This document shows, piece after piece, positions 1-13,215 of a stretch of 64,000 nt of DNA. Positions within the stretch are counted from its first letter, which is position 1. Each line of letters opens with the position of its first letter. Origin of the DNA: Cryptomeria japonica (lineage: Eukaryota; Streptophyta; Pinopsida; Cupressales; Cupressaceae). A program made the translations under genes and the position numbers. Where the stretch lies: assembly GCF_030272615.1 (NCBI RefSeq), contig NC_081415.1:232135303-232199302 (forward strand), given 5' to 3'. The notes beneath the pieces are model-generated. The model was not told the DNA's origin and did no database searches. It saw nothing but the letters and a program-made list of their open reading frames with translations.

Positions 1-1413
1 GTTAAATAAAATATAATTTATTTTTTTTAATATTTGTTGGCTACAAACAAGGATAGTCCAATAAGGCCCTCTTTGTTTGTCTTGCATTAAATGGTATTAG
101 ATCAAGTTTTTGATGGTGTTAAAGAAAACCATGAGAGGTTGTGTTGTGGGTGAGTGAAAAGAGAAGAAGACCTCAACTACAAAGGGTAATCAACATGGCA
201 CATAGATGATGTGGTTGCAGAGGTAGGGGATTTAGACGTGCGGACCTAGAAACTATAGAATTATTGAGAGGTATCATAGTTCTATTGGATTCAATGGAGA
301 TGGTACAAAGATGAGGAATTCAAAAAGTAGATGTCAATGATGATGAGTTTGAAGGTGAGGCACTCAAAATTGACTTAGAAGATGGTGATGAAAATGAAGA
401 AGAGAGTAGATTTTTGAAAGCAATGGAAAAAATCAGTAGTAAACCCCGATTTGATCCTCCTACTTATTATAGAAATTTAAATATGAAATAATCGATAGAT
501 CATACTTTAGAGATGGAGAAGTATTTTAACTACGAGTCAATTGAAGACCCAAAAAGAGTGAAGTTTGCATGCACAAAATTGAAGAGGTGTGCACCTTTAT
601 GGTGCGGTCACATGCAAACGAAAAGGAAGAATAGAGACAAAGGCGCAAAATAAGATCTTGGGAGATAATGACGATGAAGTTTAAGGTGAAATTCTTACCT
701 ATAAATTATCAAATTAGCTTGTTGAAAAAGTTGCAAAACTTGAATTAGAGGGACATGAATGTGTAAGAATACACCGAGAAGCTCTATAAGTTGAACATTT
801 GAGTAGGGCATGTGGAAGATGATGTGGAGAAAGTGTCAAAATATATGAATGGAATACATAATTCAATCCAAGATGAGTTAAGCATGATATGGATAATTAG
901 CATGAAAGAAGAATACCAATATACATTGAAAGAGAAATAGAAGATTGCAAGGAGATAAAAAACAACTCCTAATGTACAAGTAAATTTTCACGTGGAAGAG
1001 GATAGTCCAGTAGTGGTAGAGGTTACCAAAACAAGCAAGAGGAAAAAAACACATCTCATGCAAGTGCACAAGATGACAAAGGAAGATGAGACTCCTTTAG
1101 AGGAAGAGGATATTATTTTCATGGAAAAGGATATTTTGGTAGATGTAAATGATTTAGTGGTACATGTTTTCACTATGGAGAAATGGGACACCATGCAATT
1201 GAATAATCACAAATTCAACAAGGTAGTGGAAAAGGAAAAGAAATAATATTTCATGTAGAATAGAATGAGACTTCAACAAGGCATGGAGAGGATCCTAAAG
1301 AAGGAAAATCATTAATATTGTGAATAATTTTGTTAAACATAGAAAAGGAGAAACCAAAACCAATTCGTTTAAAAGGAATTTATTTTAAGAAACATGTAAG
1401 GTAAGTGGGAAAT
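1..1413 (+). pseudogene. Decayed Ty3/gypsy chromovirus gag
   Basis: This is a heavily mutated gag of a plus-strand Ty3 chromovirus, which would have encoded the capsid/nucleocapsid protein. Read across frames it gives an acidic N-terminal stretch (about 330-420), then the capsid-like core FDPPTYYRNLN, MEKYFNYESIEDPKRVKF and ACTKLKRCAPLW (about 450-600), then DVEKVSKYMNGIHNSIQDEL (about 815-880). These follow the order of plant chromovirus Gag. A zinc-knuckle relic lies at about 1165-1206: Cys-x2-Tyr-x4-His-x4-stop, so its second Cys is Tyr and its last Cys is lost. Many stops and frameshifts are present, so it cannot be functional. Its protease and pol linker continue at 3737-4089 and 6058-6285, after two later insertions. 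The upstream LTR is outside or unrecognisable in the window. Confidence 0.8.
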
Positions 1414-1558
1414 TGATGCAGCCATAACCGGTAAACCCTTCAAAGAGAATTGACTGGCTTATGCAACAAGAGTAACACAACAAAAGCAACAAGAAAACAT
1501 AACAAGATTGCATAAATAGATCATATTATTATCTTAGAACCTCCGACAACCAACTGGT

Positions 1559-3051
1559 TGTTGGCATTATGAGAACCGAAAATGACATTGTATGTTGTCA
1601 TTGATGTCAATATGTTGCAAAGGTGACCCGGCATATGAGAGAACCGATATAACATTGTGAACCGACATTTGTGCCAATGTGAAGTAGTGTGCTTGTTCAA
1701 AGGTAAACTGACATGTGGAAGCGTTGAATGACTACCGGTTCATAGTCTCAACCTTAGGGTTTCCAGTTGAAGTCTTTCAAGCCTGTGTGGCTCAACTGGT
1801 GACGTTGTGCGATGAGTTAGCATGATAACATGAAGAAGATCTTGCCTATTTACCTCGGGAATATGAGAAGACTATAAAACAGTGATAACGTGTGATGGGT
1901 TATCAGCCGCCATGGAAACAATGGAAAGAAGATCTTGCCTATCTACCTCGAGAATATGAGAAGACTGTAAAATGGTGGAAAACGAACGATGAAGACTAAT
2001 GAAGTATGCTCAACAGTCAGGATTGAACCATTTGAATTCCTTAGCCTATTAGGTTTAGGGTTTAGGGTTTATGCTTTTGACCTAACTATTTTCTATAAGG
2101 TCGATGTTGTGACTCTTTCTAGGGTTGTTGGCAAAAGTTGTGTGTGAGTATCCGAGAGAAGGGATACGTGATTCTTGCTAGACCAGAGGAGAGAAGAGAT
2201 ACCTGCAGAGTGTAAGTGCAGAAGGTGAAGAGGAGCTTAAGCAGATCTACATTGGCATTGAGTGTTGTTACTAGATCATTGTAATACCTGTTGATCTCTA
2301 ACCACCTCAACAGTTGGAAAATCCCTTAACAGGGTAGCCTTAACCGACTTGTTGTAAATCCCTTAACATGGTAACTCGAAGTTATTGAGATTTGGAAAGT
2401 AGAGAGCTCTGGAAATCCTTTAGCTATTGAGTTCTTAAAATCCTCTAACAAGGTACCCTTAACGGGGTTGAACCCTTAACCGGGTATTGTAGCCATCCCT
2501 TAATCGGATGATCTCTAACAGGATCGGTTCCTAGTAGAACCTTTTGTAATGTCTTTAACCGGACGAGGCTCCTAACAAAGCGAACTTCCAAAGAGTTCAA
2601 CAACAAGCTTGTGGGTATTCATCCCCACCGTGGTTTTTCCCAGTTGGGTTTCCATGTGAAAAATATGTGTGTCATGTGTAATGCTTTTATCTTGTGATGC
2701 TTTGTTATTGCCTATTAAGCATATGATGTTCCTGTGTTTCATGCCTGTCAATAAAACATGTTGAACTAGTTGTTGTGAAGATATGATGATAGATTACCTA
2801 TTCATGCATAAGGGTGAAATGGTAGTGTACTTTTGAGTTAAGTGGAAAGCTAAGTGAGTAACCAGTTTATGATTGCTTTAGTTGTTCTGGGTTTTACCGG
2901 TTGCACCCTATTTCAAACCGGTGTCACTGTTTGCCTGTCATTTGGAGTAATTGTTGCTGAATCGGTTTAAGACTAGATTTTGTCTGTACTGATTCACCCC
3001 CCCCCCCTCTCAGTTTTGGTTTGGTACTATTCATTCATCATTAAGTTTTCA
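1559..3051 (+). mobile_element. Solo LTR (copia-type long LTR)
   Basis: A 1,493-bp block starting TGTTGGCATT and ending TTTTCA. It is flanked by CTGGT (1554-1558) and CCGGT (3052-3056), a one-mismatch 5-bp duplication, and cutting it out restores the alignment of insertion A with insertion B. It carries a TATA box (TATAAAA at 1873-1879). It also carries a run of short imperfect repeats around 'AATCCCTTAAC', the module CCACCGTGGTTTTTCCC with GGGTTTCCATG (2625-2655), and a terminal CTGATTCAC plus C11 plus TCTCAG (2988-3013). The start (TGTTGGCATT, TTGTCATTGATGTCAAT) resembles the LTRs of the copia element at 9.7-17.06 kb, so it is the same or a sister family. No internal coding region remains. 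Confidence 0.8.
2051..2071 (+). repeat. Short telomere-like (TTTAGGG) tract
   Basis: Two to three consecutive plant telomere-type units (GGTTTAGGGTTTAGGGTTTA) inside the solo LTR. Too short to indicate an old telomere; more likely a telo-box-like or chance motif within the LTR. Confidence 0.4.
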
Positions 3052-3736
3052 CCGGTTATCATCGTATAGTCATCATAAAATATCCGGTAGTCAACCAGTT
3101 ACATGCAAGCTACAAGCCAGATACAATCCATCTATAACTCTCAGAGTCAACCAGAGCACTAATCACCAATGTAAATCTCTATTTTGATTTCTAATACTTC
3201 TCTGTCCTACAAATTATTACATAATACCCTATATATACCATCCAAAACATATCCAAGTTGACCACAAAAGATTACATTTACCAATGCAGGAAAATGAAAC
3301 GTGTAACTAGGTCAGCCCTAAGAATGAAAGAAATTCTTTCAGAAAATAACAACCAAGAAGTGCAGATCAGTAGGAAGGTTGACCACATGCCAAAGAAAAT
3401 TAGACAAGACCCCAAAAAGATCCATGGGCCAAGAAACTGCTCCAAAAATGAAAGAAAACTAACCGATAAGCACAATAACTATCTCAGAACCCAGAAACAG
3501 TCAAACCAGGAGCGATAGCTAGCCAAAAAAAAATCCAAATGGATTGAAAATATGGAATTAAGTACATGAACCAACCTGGAGATCGAAAATAGGATCTGCA
3601 ATGAAAAGAAGGCAACGACCTACACCTACTAGTAGGACATACAAAACTGCACACTGAACTGAACAAGAACTAAATTGAAAAGAAATATTTCTGGTTGATG
3701 CAAGATTGCTCATAGACCAGGGATGCTCCTGCATCA

Positions 3737-4089
3737 AAAATATTGAAAATTCATTGCCAACAAAGGTTGCATCGATAACATAGTATCTCAAGAAATGATA
3801 GACAATATGAGATAGAAGAGAGTCAAACATTTCAACCCATAGTAAGTTGTATGGTTGCAAAAGAAGCATCATTTGGGGGTAAAGAGAAAAGCTTGGTGAT
3901 TTTTCAAATTGGTAATTAAATAAAAATGAAATTTTGTGTGATGTAATGCCAATGGATGCATGCCATATACTTTTGGAAATATTGTGGCAATTTGATAGAT
4001 AAGTGTCTCATTATGGTAAATTGAATATATATATATACAATACAAAAGGATGGAAAATAATATATTTTGAATCTATTGAAGAATATGGA
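3737..4089 (+). pseudogene. Decayed chromovirus protease
   Basis: This is the retropepsin part of the same old chromovirus. In sequence order I read GCIDNIVSQEMIDN, RVKHFNP, VVWLQKKHH, a piece resembling 'FxIGxxK' and a degraded 'CDVMPMDxCHxLL'. These match the C-terminal half of plant chromovirus aspartic proteases, from the active-site loop to the second conserved strand. The catalytic Asp-Ser/Thr-Gly loop has been lost. Stops and frameshifts occur throughout. It is bounded on the left by insertion A and on the right by insertion B. Cutting B out at its duplication joins this piece directly to the linker at 6058. Confidence 0.75.
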
Positions 4090-6057
4090 TGACATAGTCA
4101 AGGCAGGGAGATCCAATGAAGGAAAACCCAACCTTGCATCTTAATACATAATCCATGCAAAACTTAATGGTAACCAGTAACAAGATGCTAGAAACAGTAG
4201 AAAGAACAACTGGTAACAAGACAAAACACATAACCGGTAAACAATATGAATGAATCTTATTACAGTCTGAAGAATTACATATGCCACATGATGGATCATA
4301 GTCCAAGATATAAATAATGCTTATAACACAAATATAAGATCCACAGATCATCTACACATCAATTCGGCTTCCAGGAATAGTATGTCGGTTCTACCCTAAT
4401 CCGGACCTCAGTCCAACTGGATCAGAATCCTGCCGGAACTACATCTTCACACAATCTCAAAAAAAATTCTTCCATCTTCTAATTTCTATCCCCTCAAATG
4501 ATTCACCAACTTCCATATATACCATCCGCAAATAATTACAGCTTAATCAAGTCGACCTAAAGACCAACCGGTTCATGACATGTGCAACGGTAACATGTCG
4601 ACTGAAATCACTAAGAACAATCACAAAAACATAAAACAATGTGTAGACCTCTGGGAATACTAGCCAAGGTCCAAAGAAACATCACCAACAATCTGCAAGT
4701 CATGGGGATCAACCACAACCCAATCCAACTTCACTCAACACACTACCAGAATAACCGGTAAGAGCACATCAACTGGGCCAATACCGAAATTCATATCTCA
4801 CCAGAAACAAAGCTAAATGATATGAAATTCGAACACGGTAAAGACCATGAACACAAGGGAATAAACCCAAAACCACAATGCTAAACACTCAAAAATGAAG
4901 AAATGCCATGATCTCAAGCAATTCCACTGAAAATTGCTCAACCAATAAGATCTAGACCGGTGATCTTACGTCAGACTCTCGGGGTTAATTAAAAAGTGAG
5001 TCCCATCACTTGATATAGTTCGGCAATCTGTCAGTGGGTACTTGCAGCTGCCTCAGGGGGTTTGGTGATTTGTCTACAACTTCCGGTTGCCTCTCCACGA
5101 TGATCTACCCGTCCAAACTGCAACCTACCTCAATCGACGATCTGTTCAATTCTCCACCCACTAACTACCTCAAGCTCAATCTCTAGGATTGGCGATCTAC
5201 CTGCAAACCTTTCTCTACCTCAGGTTTGGTGATCTGAACAAGTCCACAAGTTGCATCAACTTCCTCTCCAACCAATCGGTGCATAATCGGTAAAAACCAT
5301 CAAAAGAGTCAACCGGCTTATGCAACAAGAGAGACAAAAATGAAAATAACAAGAAAAAATAATAAATTCACATAAACAGATCATATTAAAACCTTAGAAC
5401 TTTTGGGAATCATCTGACAATCATCAAATTATCATCAAAGAACATCCGATAATTAACCGGTTACATTCAAGCTTCAAACTAGATACAATCCAACCAGGAC
5501 TCTAAGAGTCAACTAGATTACAACATGCAAATCTCAATCCTTATTCTTAGTTATACCTCCTCTAACCCCTACAAATGAATACATGATAACATATTTATAC
5601 CCACCGGAATAGTTCCAGGTCGGCCTCATAAGATTACACCCACCAATGCAAGTTAATGAAACGTGTAATTAGGTCAACTCTAAGAATTAAGAAATCTTTC
5701 CAGAAAATAACAACCAAGTGATGTGGTTCAGGGGGAAGGTTAGCCACACACCAATAATTGCACTGGTAATGAAGGAAAACCAATCGGTAAGCATAAAAAT
5801 TGTCTTGGAACCCAGAAACTGTCAATTGGAAGCGATAACTGACCGGTAAAGGACCCAAATGAACTGGAAATCTGGAATCAAGAACATAAAATTGTCTAGA
5901 AATAAAAAATAAGATCTGTCATGAGGAACAAGAAACTACCGGTACATACCAGTAATAATACTAAAAACTGAAGAAAAACCTAAACAAGAACGAAACTGAA
6001 AAGAAATATTTTTGGTTGATGCAAGATTGCTCATCGACCAGGGATTCTGTTGCATCA
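4090..6057. mobile_element. LTR-type insertion B (1,968 bp) with perfect TSD
   Basis: It begins TGACATAG and ends TTGCATCA, with the 5-bp direct repeat ATGGA on both sides (4085-4089 and 6058-6062). Excising it restores a continuous chromovirus reading across the junction. Its final ~780 bp is homologous to insertion A; the first ~1.19 kb (to about 5275) has no partner in A. No protein motif is visible in either strand. It could be a long solo LTR or a non-autonomous element whose 5' part differs from that of A. Confidence 0.75.
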
Positions 6058-6285
6058 ATGGAAGACGAAAGTGATGACAAACCAAAGATGTGTTTGGTTT
6101 CTAAAAATCAATTTATGAAAGAGTTGAAGAAGGAGGAGTGTTTTGTAAATTTCCCAAGCTTGCAATAGTTGGGATGGAAAATAATGAAGAGATACCAATG
6201 AAAATTCAATTTTTTTTTAAGGAATATGTTGATATATTGATGAATTTCCTTCCTCCACAAATATATTGCATGGGTTAGAACACAC
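6058..6285 (+). pseudogene. Decayed chromovirus PR-RT linker
   Basis: The reading starts EDESDDKPKMCLVSKNQF, then MKELKKEE, and after a frameshift continues toward 'LPP', which is the acidic linker between protease and reverse transcriptase in plant Ty3 chromoviruses. The similarity stops at about 6285, before any RT catalytic motif, so the old element is truncated at its 3' side here. Confidence 0.7.
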
Positions 6286-7794
6286 CTAATGGAATCCACA
6301 AGAAAGACACAAATTACAACCCTAAATGTTGGAACATGTACTTTAATACCAAGTGTAATTCCCCAATAGTCACACTCAAGACATTATCCAAGATTTTTTT
6401 TTTTTTGAAAGAACAACACAAAAATTAAATTTGATATTTATGATATGATTTTGACATATCACACTATATTGTAATACACACACAAAGTATCATCTAGGGA
6501 GAGATGACACACGAGACATCACTATTACACCAAGCAAGGTCACACATGAAAAATATTTGTATATTATGTGACTAATGAGAGAGTGGTACTTTCAACATAG
6601 TAACAAGTAGTTCCTAACCAATAATTTTGGTCTCTCATGAATACAACATGAGGGTAGGATGAAGGAATCATGCACCTTGAACTGACTCACTAAACACAAC
6701 CAAAAGTTCATACTGAACCAAAAGAAACCTAAGTAAGAGGTGGGACCAATAGTAAATACCATGCCTTGAACAGTTGGAACAACCACCAATTTAATAAACG
6801 TGGAGTAGGATGAGGGTGACAACTATCTCCAATACATTCCATGAGAACATAAATAACACCTAATTATAAGGGAAAGACCTCACAATAGGTTACTCTACTA
6901 GGAGGTATCAAAACTCAACCAATGAAAAATGACAACTAATCATTTTTTTGTGAAGGCATCCTTCCCAATACAATGTGAGATTACATCCCAAACTAGGATA
7001 CCTATCAACCAAGTGTGTATATGGGGAGGCTTAAAAAGAATAAGTGATTTTTTTTAATTTACAAAGCTTCCTCAAAAAGTATCTGAAGTCCCCATTATTT
7101 GATGAATGAAGGATTGCAATGCACCAAGAGGACTATAATGCCTAGGAAGGACACAAATTCATGAGAAGGATTCCAATGCACCATGTTATAGTATTGACCT
7201 AGCACTATGGTCTAGGAAATTTTTTAGCATCTAGAGGCATACGAAAAAAAAGGTTTATTTAGGACCCTCACTTAATAATCTCATATTACACACTTGACTA
7301 GGTTTCTCTAGCACAGAAAACACCTAAGAAGCACCTACAAACAATTAAAAATATAAGAAGAATTATTAGGACATCCCACCTTATCTCCTTTCCCAAGGAT
7401 AAAAAACCATAAAATAACACTACCTTATTATGGTTGACATACACAAAACCAAGGATAGGGAAAGAGTCTAACTAGCATCAAAATTATACCATAATTGGGT
7501 TCATTTTATACCCATTTCAAATATTCTCTAAATTTATATTTCCAATAGATGAAGAATGGAGAAAAGCATAAAAATGACATGTACATTCGACACCAATATC
7601 AAGAAATGAAAAATATAATGATAACTCCACCACCATTTATGTAATAAATTTATAATGTACATTCGACACCAACATCGAGATGTGACAAATATTATGATAA
7701 CTCCACCACCATTTATACATGTAATAAATTTATAATCCATCTAATAGAAAATTATAATGTAAAGAATACAATTACATATAAGGACATCAATTGT
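6286..7794. other. Non-coding AT-rich stretch
   Basis: No credible gene, RNA or LTR boundary seen. It holds several A/T homopolymer runs (for example about 6391-6407) and one local duplication (listed separately). Short open frames here have no recognisable motif. Confidence 0.5.
7581..7736 (+). repeat. Two-copy tandem duplication, 76-bp period
   Basis: GTACATTCGACACCAA occurs at 7581 and again at 7657. The copies share AATGATAACTCCACCACC-like and TAATAAATTTATAAT blocks, differing at a handful of bases. A local tandem duplication in non-coding DNA. Confidence 0.8.
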
Positions 7795-8460
<666 letters not shown>

Positions 8461-9696
8461 AAGACATCAATTAGGGTGTCCATAATAGGGGATAAGGACT
8501 AATCCCACTAGGTCAGCCATAAATCATAATTGCGATAAAATTAGTCCAATCCAAGAGATAGATAGGACTAAAAAAATATTATAACATCTTCCAATGCAAT
8601 CCCAAACATCACACACTCTAGTGCACATCCTCCAAAGTAAAAAATAAGCTAACATGTAGAAGAAACACGTACCCCTTAACTATTCAATCCAAAACACATC
8701 CACCAAATGATTCCACACAATATGTATCCTTACAAGGAATAGTAGGACCCAAATGCAACTCAATGTAATCTCCAATGTTGGTGCAAACCTCCAAAAACAT
8801 AGTGCAAGAAAGAGAATAAGCCCAATCAATTAGACAACCACAAAGTACCTAGAAAACCAACTCCAAACACATTGTGGCACCAAATAGATCAATGAATATC
8901 AGACATACCAATGGAGACATTCCTAGAACATCCAGATACATATTTCATACTATCAAGCCAAGACAAGTTAGACAAACCAAATTGGATAAAGAGTTCTCAG
9001 TTATCAAAATGCCAAGAAACATAGTTATGAGATATTACATTGACAAACACACTTGTAGAATACTTCATTACTTGAAATTTGAATTGAGACAATACACAAA
9101 CATTATAAGCATTTCCTCCAAGTCATAACAACATAAAAATCAATGTGGAACATTATTCAGACCAATCCTAACTAGCCATCAAACTGCTAACATATTGCCT
9201 TAACTAGAAAAATCAGGTGCAACACCTGGGACCTAACAAGATAGGAGTGCAACATCCATAGAGAATAGACATTATATCCAAATATACAAGACCATATCAC
9301 CGAATGCGGAGGAATTCAAAGCATTCTTCTAGACTATCTTCAACACACTTTTATGGAATTTCACTCTTCATCAACCTTCAAAGACCAAAACACCTTGTAA
9401 CATTATTTTCATACTCAAAAACATTGAGAGAGATTACTAGAACAACTTGTAGTATGCCTAAGATCATAAAAATCACATTAATTCATCATCATGCTTATAA
9501 TCCCCCTCTTAGTACTTCTAATCATCAACTTAATATGATTTTATCATGATACCATATGTTAACTGATAACAAGACATGGCATCTAAACATAAACATCAAC
9601 ACCATCACTGAATCGTCACAAGTACCAATACAACATACTGAGTGTAGACATCAAACAAGAAAGTAGACATCCACAACCAAGAACATCATGATGTTA
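8461..9696. other. Non-coding repeat-like DNA
   Basis: No gene recognised. The last ~130 bp (about 9570-9696; 'gagtgtagacat' and 'agtagacatcc' blocks) resembles 21360-21440, so at least that part is dispersed repeat. An open frame near 8874-9128 has no known motif and low-complexity composition. Confidence 0.4.
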
Positions 9697-11119
9697 TGAT
9701 AAAATAATAAGTATTTGATAGAATACTGAGAGGCGAGGGGGTGAATCAGTATACTAAAAAACTAATAATAAGTTCCCAAACTCAAATTCAATCACACAAA
9801 ATAAACATATCTCAGTCAAGATCAATATTCATAAGAATACTTGACATCAACCGGTTTGACTATTATGACAACTTAACAGTAAACAACTTCAATCTTGTAA
9901 ACATCAACAATACTTAATCATAACTCAAAATATTCATCTCTCAATGCTTCTAGTTATCATGCCTTATCAGAAGTTAATCAATCAACAAATAAGATCATAA
10001 CCACAACAAAATTCACCACTTGACACAAATGTTTATACGTGGAAAACCCAAATAGGTAAAAACCATGGTGAGATGAGACTCACAAGGATAGCTATCTGAA
10101 CTCTTCTGAATTTCACCCTATTAGGAGCCAAGCCTGTAAAAGCTTTACAATAAGTCTTGTTAGGAACTAATTCCAGTTAGGAATCACCCGGTTAAGGGAT
10201 TTACAAATATGCCTTGATCAAAAGCACAATACCTTGTTAGGAGTAACCTCACCAGAGGATTTAAGAATCCAAGCTAATGGATCACCTTGTTAGAGGATTT
10301 AATGAGTAACCAAGCTTGTTAGAGCTTACCCAATTAAGGGATTTCACTTCTATTGTAATTGTTAGAAAACAACAGGTTATCTTGATCTGTCTGAATAGCA
10401 CTACATTCGCTTGATCAAATCCTTTTAAGCTTCAATCTGCCTTCACTCAAAGTGCAAATCCATTCACTGGTTAGACAACAACGCACTCAACAGGTTTCTA
10501 CCAATCTTGCCAACAACTTTTACAAGAAACTTCATCGACCTTAAATACAAATCAATTAGGTCGGTAACACAAAAAAAACTAATTCTCATCATCGAGATTA
10601 AAAGTCGGTACAATCTTGACCTTTAGAAATCATGACAATCTCTTCACATTCTTCAAGAAAATTCCAACCGCTCCATGATCACCGCTCCATCGGACTTTGT
10701 AACTCATCACGCATTGTGCATTAGATGCAATCCACTTTTCTCCTTCTCTAGACAATAAACAAACATGCCAAAACAATTTGAGCTTATCTTTATACAATGA
10801 TCACATGTGTCTCCATCATTACCACTCATCAGATAATAAACCAACAAACTTGATTGGTTAGGGTTTAATAGCTGATAGGGTTTACCGGTTACATTGCATA
10901 GAAAGATTTAACCCTTTACACCGGTTTACCGGTTCAACTACAAACTTAACATACTGGTTTACAACATCTTCCACAAATCTCTTCTTACCAGTTACTAGCC
11001 AATATCAAAACCAACAATATCAACAATAACATGAATACCATTACCAGTTCAATTGACATCAATGACAACATATCATTTCTGCAATCTCTATGCAAAATGC
11101 CAACAAACTCAAAATGCCA
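9697..11119 (-). repeat. 3' LTR of the copia element
   Basis: Homologous to 15624-17060 along its length. On the minus strand it starts TGGCATTTTGAG and ends near TTATTTTATCA. It contains GAGGGGGTGAATCAG near its end (9734-9748) and ACGTGGAAAACCCAAATAGG with AAAACCATGGTGAGA (about 10036-10076). Between them and the middle are repeated 'TTGTTAGAGGATTTAA'-type units (about 10100-10340). Confidence 0.9.
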
Positions 11120-11120
11120 A

Positions 11121-11134
11121 TAATCTCCCCCTTT
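11121..11134 (-). promoter_or_regulatory. Polypurine tract of the copia element
   Basis: On the minus strand the sequence is AAAGGGGGAGATTA, directly before the 3' LTR start TGGCATT. This is the expected position and composition for the plus-strand primer. Confidence 0.8.
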
Positions 11135-11471
11135 GGCATTGATGGCAATACAAATATCAATGCCTCTCATTGCTACTGAGATTGATGAATAGGAATCCTG
11201 GTTTACATTACCAAGTATTCACCTTGCTCTGTCTGTCCTTAGCCTGCTGCTGGTTCACCTAATCACACATAATTCTTCTCCTCAATCACATAATTCTTCT
11301 CCCCCTTTGACAACAATGCCAAAGTGAAAGTAAAAATATGTAATTCTTCTCTCAATGTGCATCAACATCATACTGCAACTTGATACTCCCTCTGTGGAAT
11401 ACATCCACTTCTTCATCAATCCATTTAAGATTCTACAAGTAATGCAGGGCTTGATGCAATCAACATCATGC

Positions 11472-13101
11472 TCAACTAACTTCATGAAGAGGGACAACCC
11501 CCAATTGACTTCTAAGATACTCGAAAGTAGTCTTAGGTAGAGGTTTGGTAAAGATATCTGCAAGCTGCTCCTTGGCAGAAACATGCTCCAAGATAACATC
11601 TTTACTTTGAACTTTTTCCCTTAATAAGTGATACTTCAATTCAATGTGCTTAGTCCTTGTGTGCAAAACAAGATTTTTTGATTTGTTTATTGCACTTGTA
11701 TTATCACACAAAATATTTATTGGTTCTGATATTTTCATCTTCAAACCTTCCAAAATGTGTCTCATCCACATAGATTGTGTGCAATTCATATAAGCTGCTA
11801 CATACTCAGCTTCAACAGTAGATTGTGAAGTATAACTCTACTTTTTACTACTCCATGAAACTAGCCTTCCTCCTAGAAAGAATGCTCCACTAGTAGTACT
11901 CTTCCGGTCATCAATATTTCTTGCCCAATCAGCATCTGTGTATGCTTTCAAATCAAAATTTCCACCATATGGATACCATAACCCATAGTCAATAGTACCT
12001 TTCAGATATCTAAAAATTCTTTTGGTTGCCATCAAATGTGCCTCCTTTGGATTCTTCTGAAATCTAGCAACAATACCAACTGCATGGGCAATATCCGGTC
12101 GACTATGAACAACATATTGTAATTTGCCAATCATTGACTTGTATTCCTTTTCATCTATAGACTTAGATGCATATTCCTTGGACAACTTACAACCTTTAAC
12201 CATTGGGGTTCCAAAAAGTTTACAGTCACTCATACCAAAAGTCTTCAAAACCTCTTTCACATACTTGGATTGAGTAATGAAAATACCATTCTTCATTTGC
12301 TGTATCTGCAAGCCTATGAATTTTTTTATTTCCCCTACTAATGACATCTCAAAATCATTCTTCATTTCATCTGCAAAACAATTACTCATGTCATCGTTAC
12401 CTCATAATGTCATCAACAAATAATTCACTGGCTAGTATTTCATCTCCTTCAGACTTGAGATAAATGTTGTTGTCATCACTAGTTCTAGCAAAGCCTATCT
12501 TCATCAGATGAGTATGAAGTCATTCATACCATGTTGTGGGTGCCTGCTTTAATCCATACAAATCTTTATGCAATTTGCATACCATGTCTTCCTTATCTGT
12601 CAATGCATAACCATCAGGCTCCTCTATATAAACATCTTCTTCCAATATCCCATTCAAGAAAGCAGACTTAGCATCCATCTGGTATACCTTGAACTTATTA
12701 TGAGCTGCAAATGCAAGTAATGTTCTGACACCTTCCACTCTTGCTACTGGTGCAAAAGTTTCTCCATAATCTTCTCCTTCTTGCGCATAACCTTTGCATA
12801 CTAATCTTGCCTTGTTGCGAACTACAACACCATCTTAATTTAACTTGTTTCTGAACACCCATTTAGTACCTATAACATTCTTGTTTACCGGTCGGGGTAC
12901 TAGGGTCCAAGTGTTGTTCTTCTCAATTTTATCCAACTCCTCCTGCATATCTTTAACCCAATGATCATCACCAAATACCTCCTTAGCACTTCTAGGTTCA
13001 AAGGTGGAGATCATGTAAGAGTTCTCTCTTATTCTCCTTCTTGTTAGTACTCCAGCATCCTTATCCCCAATAATATGTTTAGGACTGTAATTCAGTCTCA
13101 C
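11472..13101 (-). pseudogene. Copia reverse transcriptase and RNase H, broken
   Basis: Reading from 13101 down it shows the RT start (TWTLVPRP, IGTKWVFRNKLN), the fingers/palm (QMDAKSAFLNG, EEDVYIEEPDGY, CKLHKDLYGLKQAP) and the catalytic motif as FVDD (12409-12420, YVDD in most copia). Then come GLQI and YVKEVLKTFGM. The RNase H follows with YTDADWARN, RKSTTSG, VEAEYVAA and DNTSAI, and the reading ends LADIFTKPLP and EYLRSQLG. Breaks: stops near 12834 (TAA), 12520 (TGA) and 11838 (TAG, where the family has Gln after SSKK), plus an indel around 12390-12408 just after FVDD. Domain lengths are otherwise normal, so the loss is by point mutation rather than deletion. Confidence 0.92.
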
Positions 13102-13215
13102 ATACCTAGGAATAACATGATCATTCTCTTCAAGTTTAACTTCTTCATTATCATCTTCTTCTGAATTTATTTGTTATGATTGAACAAGTACATCAGGATT
13201 TGTTTTATCGGTTTC

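Larger units (their letters stand above)
1414..3736. mobile_element. LTR-like insertion A inside the decayed chromovirus, itself split by a solo LTR
   Basis: The segment starts TGATGCA and ends TGCATCA, and is flanked by GAAAT (1409-1413) and AAAAT (3737-3741), a 5-bp target duplication with one mismatch. Removing it rejoins the gag end to the protease relic. Without the nested solo LTR (1559-3051 plus its duplication) it is about 825 bp. It aligns with the last ~780 bp of insertion B (5276-6057) over its whole length, including shared blocks such as GAAACGTGTAA and TTGATGCAAGATTGCTCAT. It has no coding capacity. It is probably a solo LTR or a small non-autonomous LTR element; orientation is unresolved. 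Confidence 0.7.

Noticed and set aside
2051-2071. Interstitial telomere remnant
   Set aside because: Only two to three TTTAGGG units, inside an LTR; too short to imply a chromosome fusion.
1414-6057. Insertions A and B as the two LTRs of one element
   Set aside because: Each has its own target duplication and chromovirus protease sequence lies between them, so they are separate insertions.
8874-9128. 84-codon open frame
   Set aside because: No recognisable domain and it lies in repeat-like DNA without promoter or splice context.
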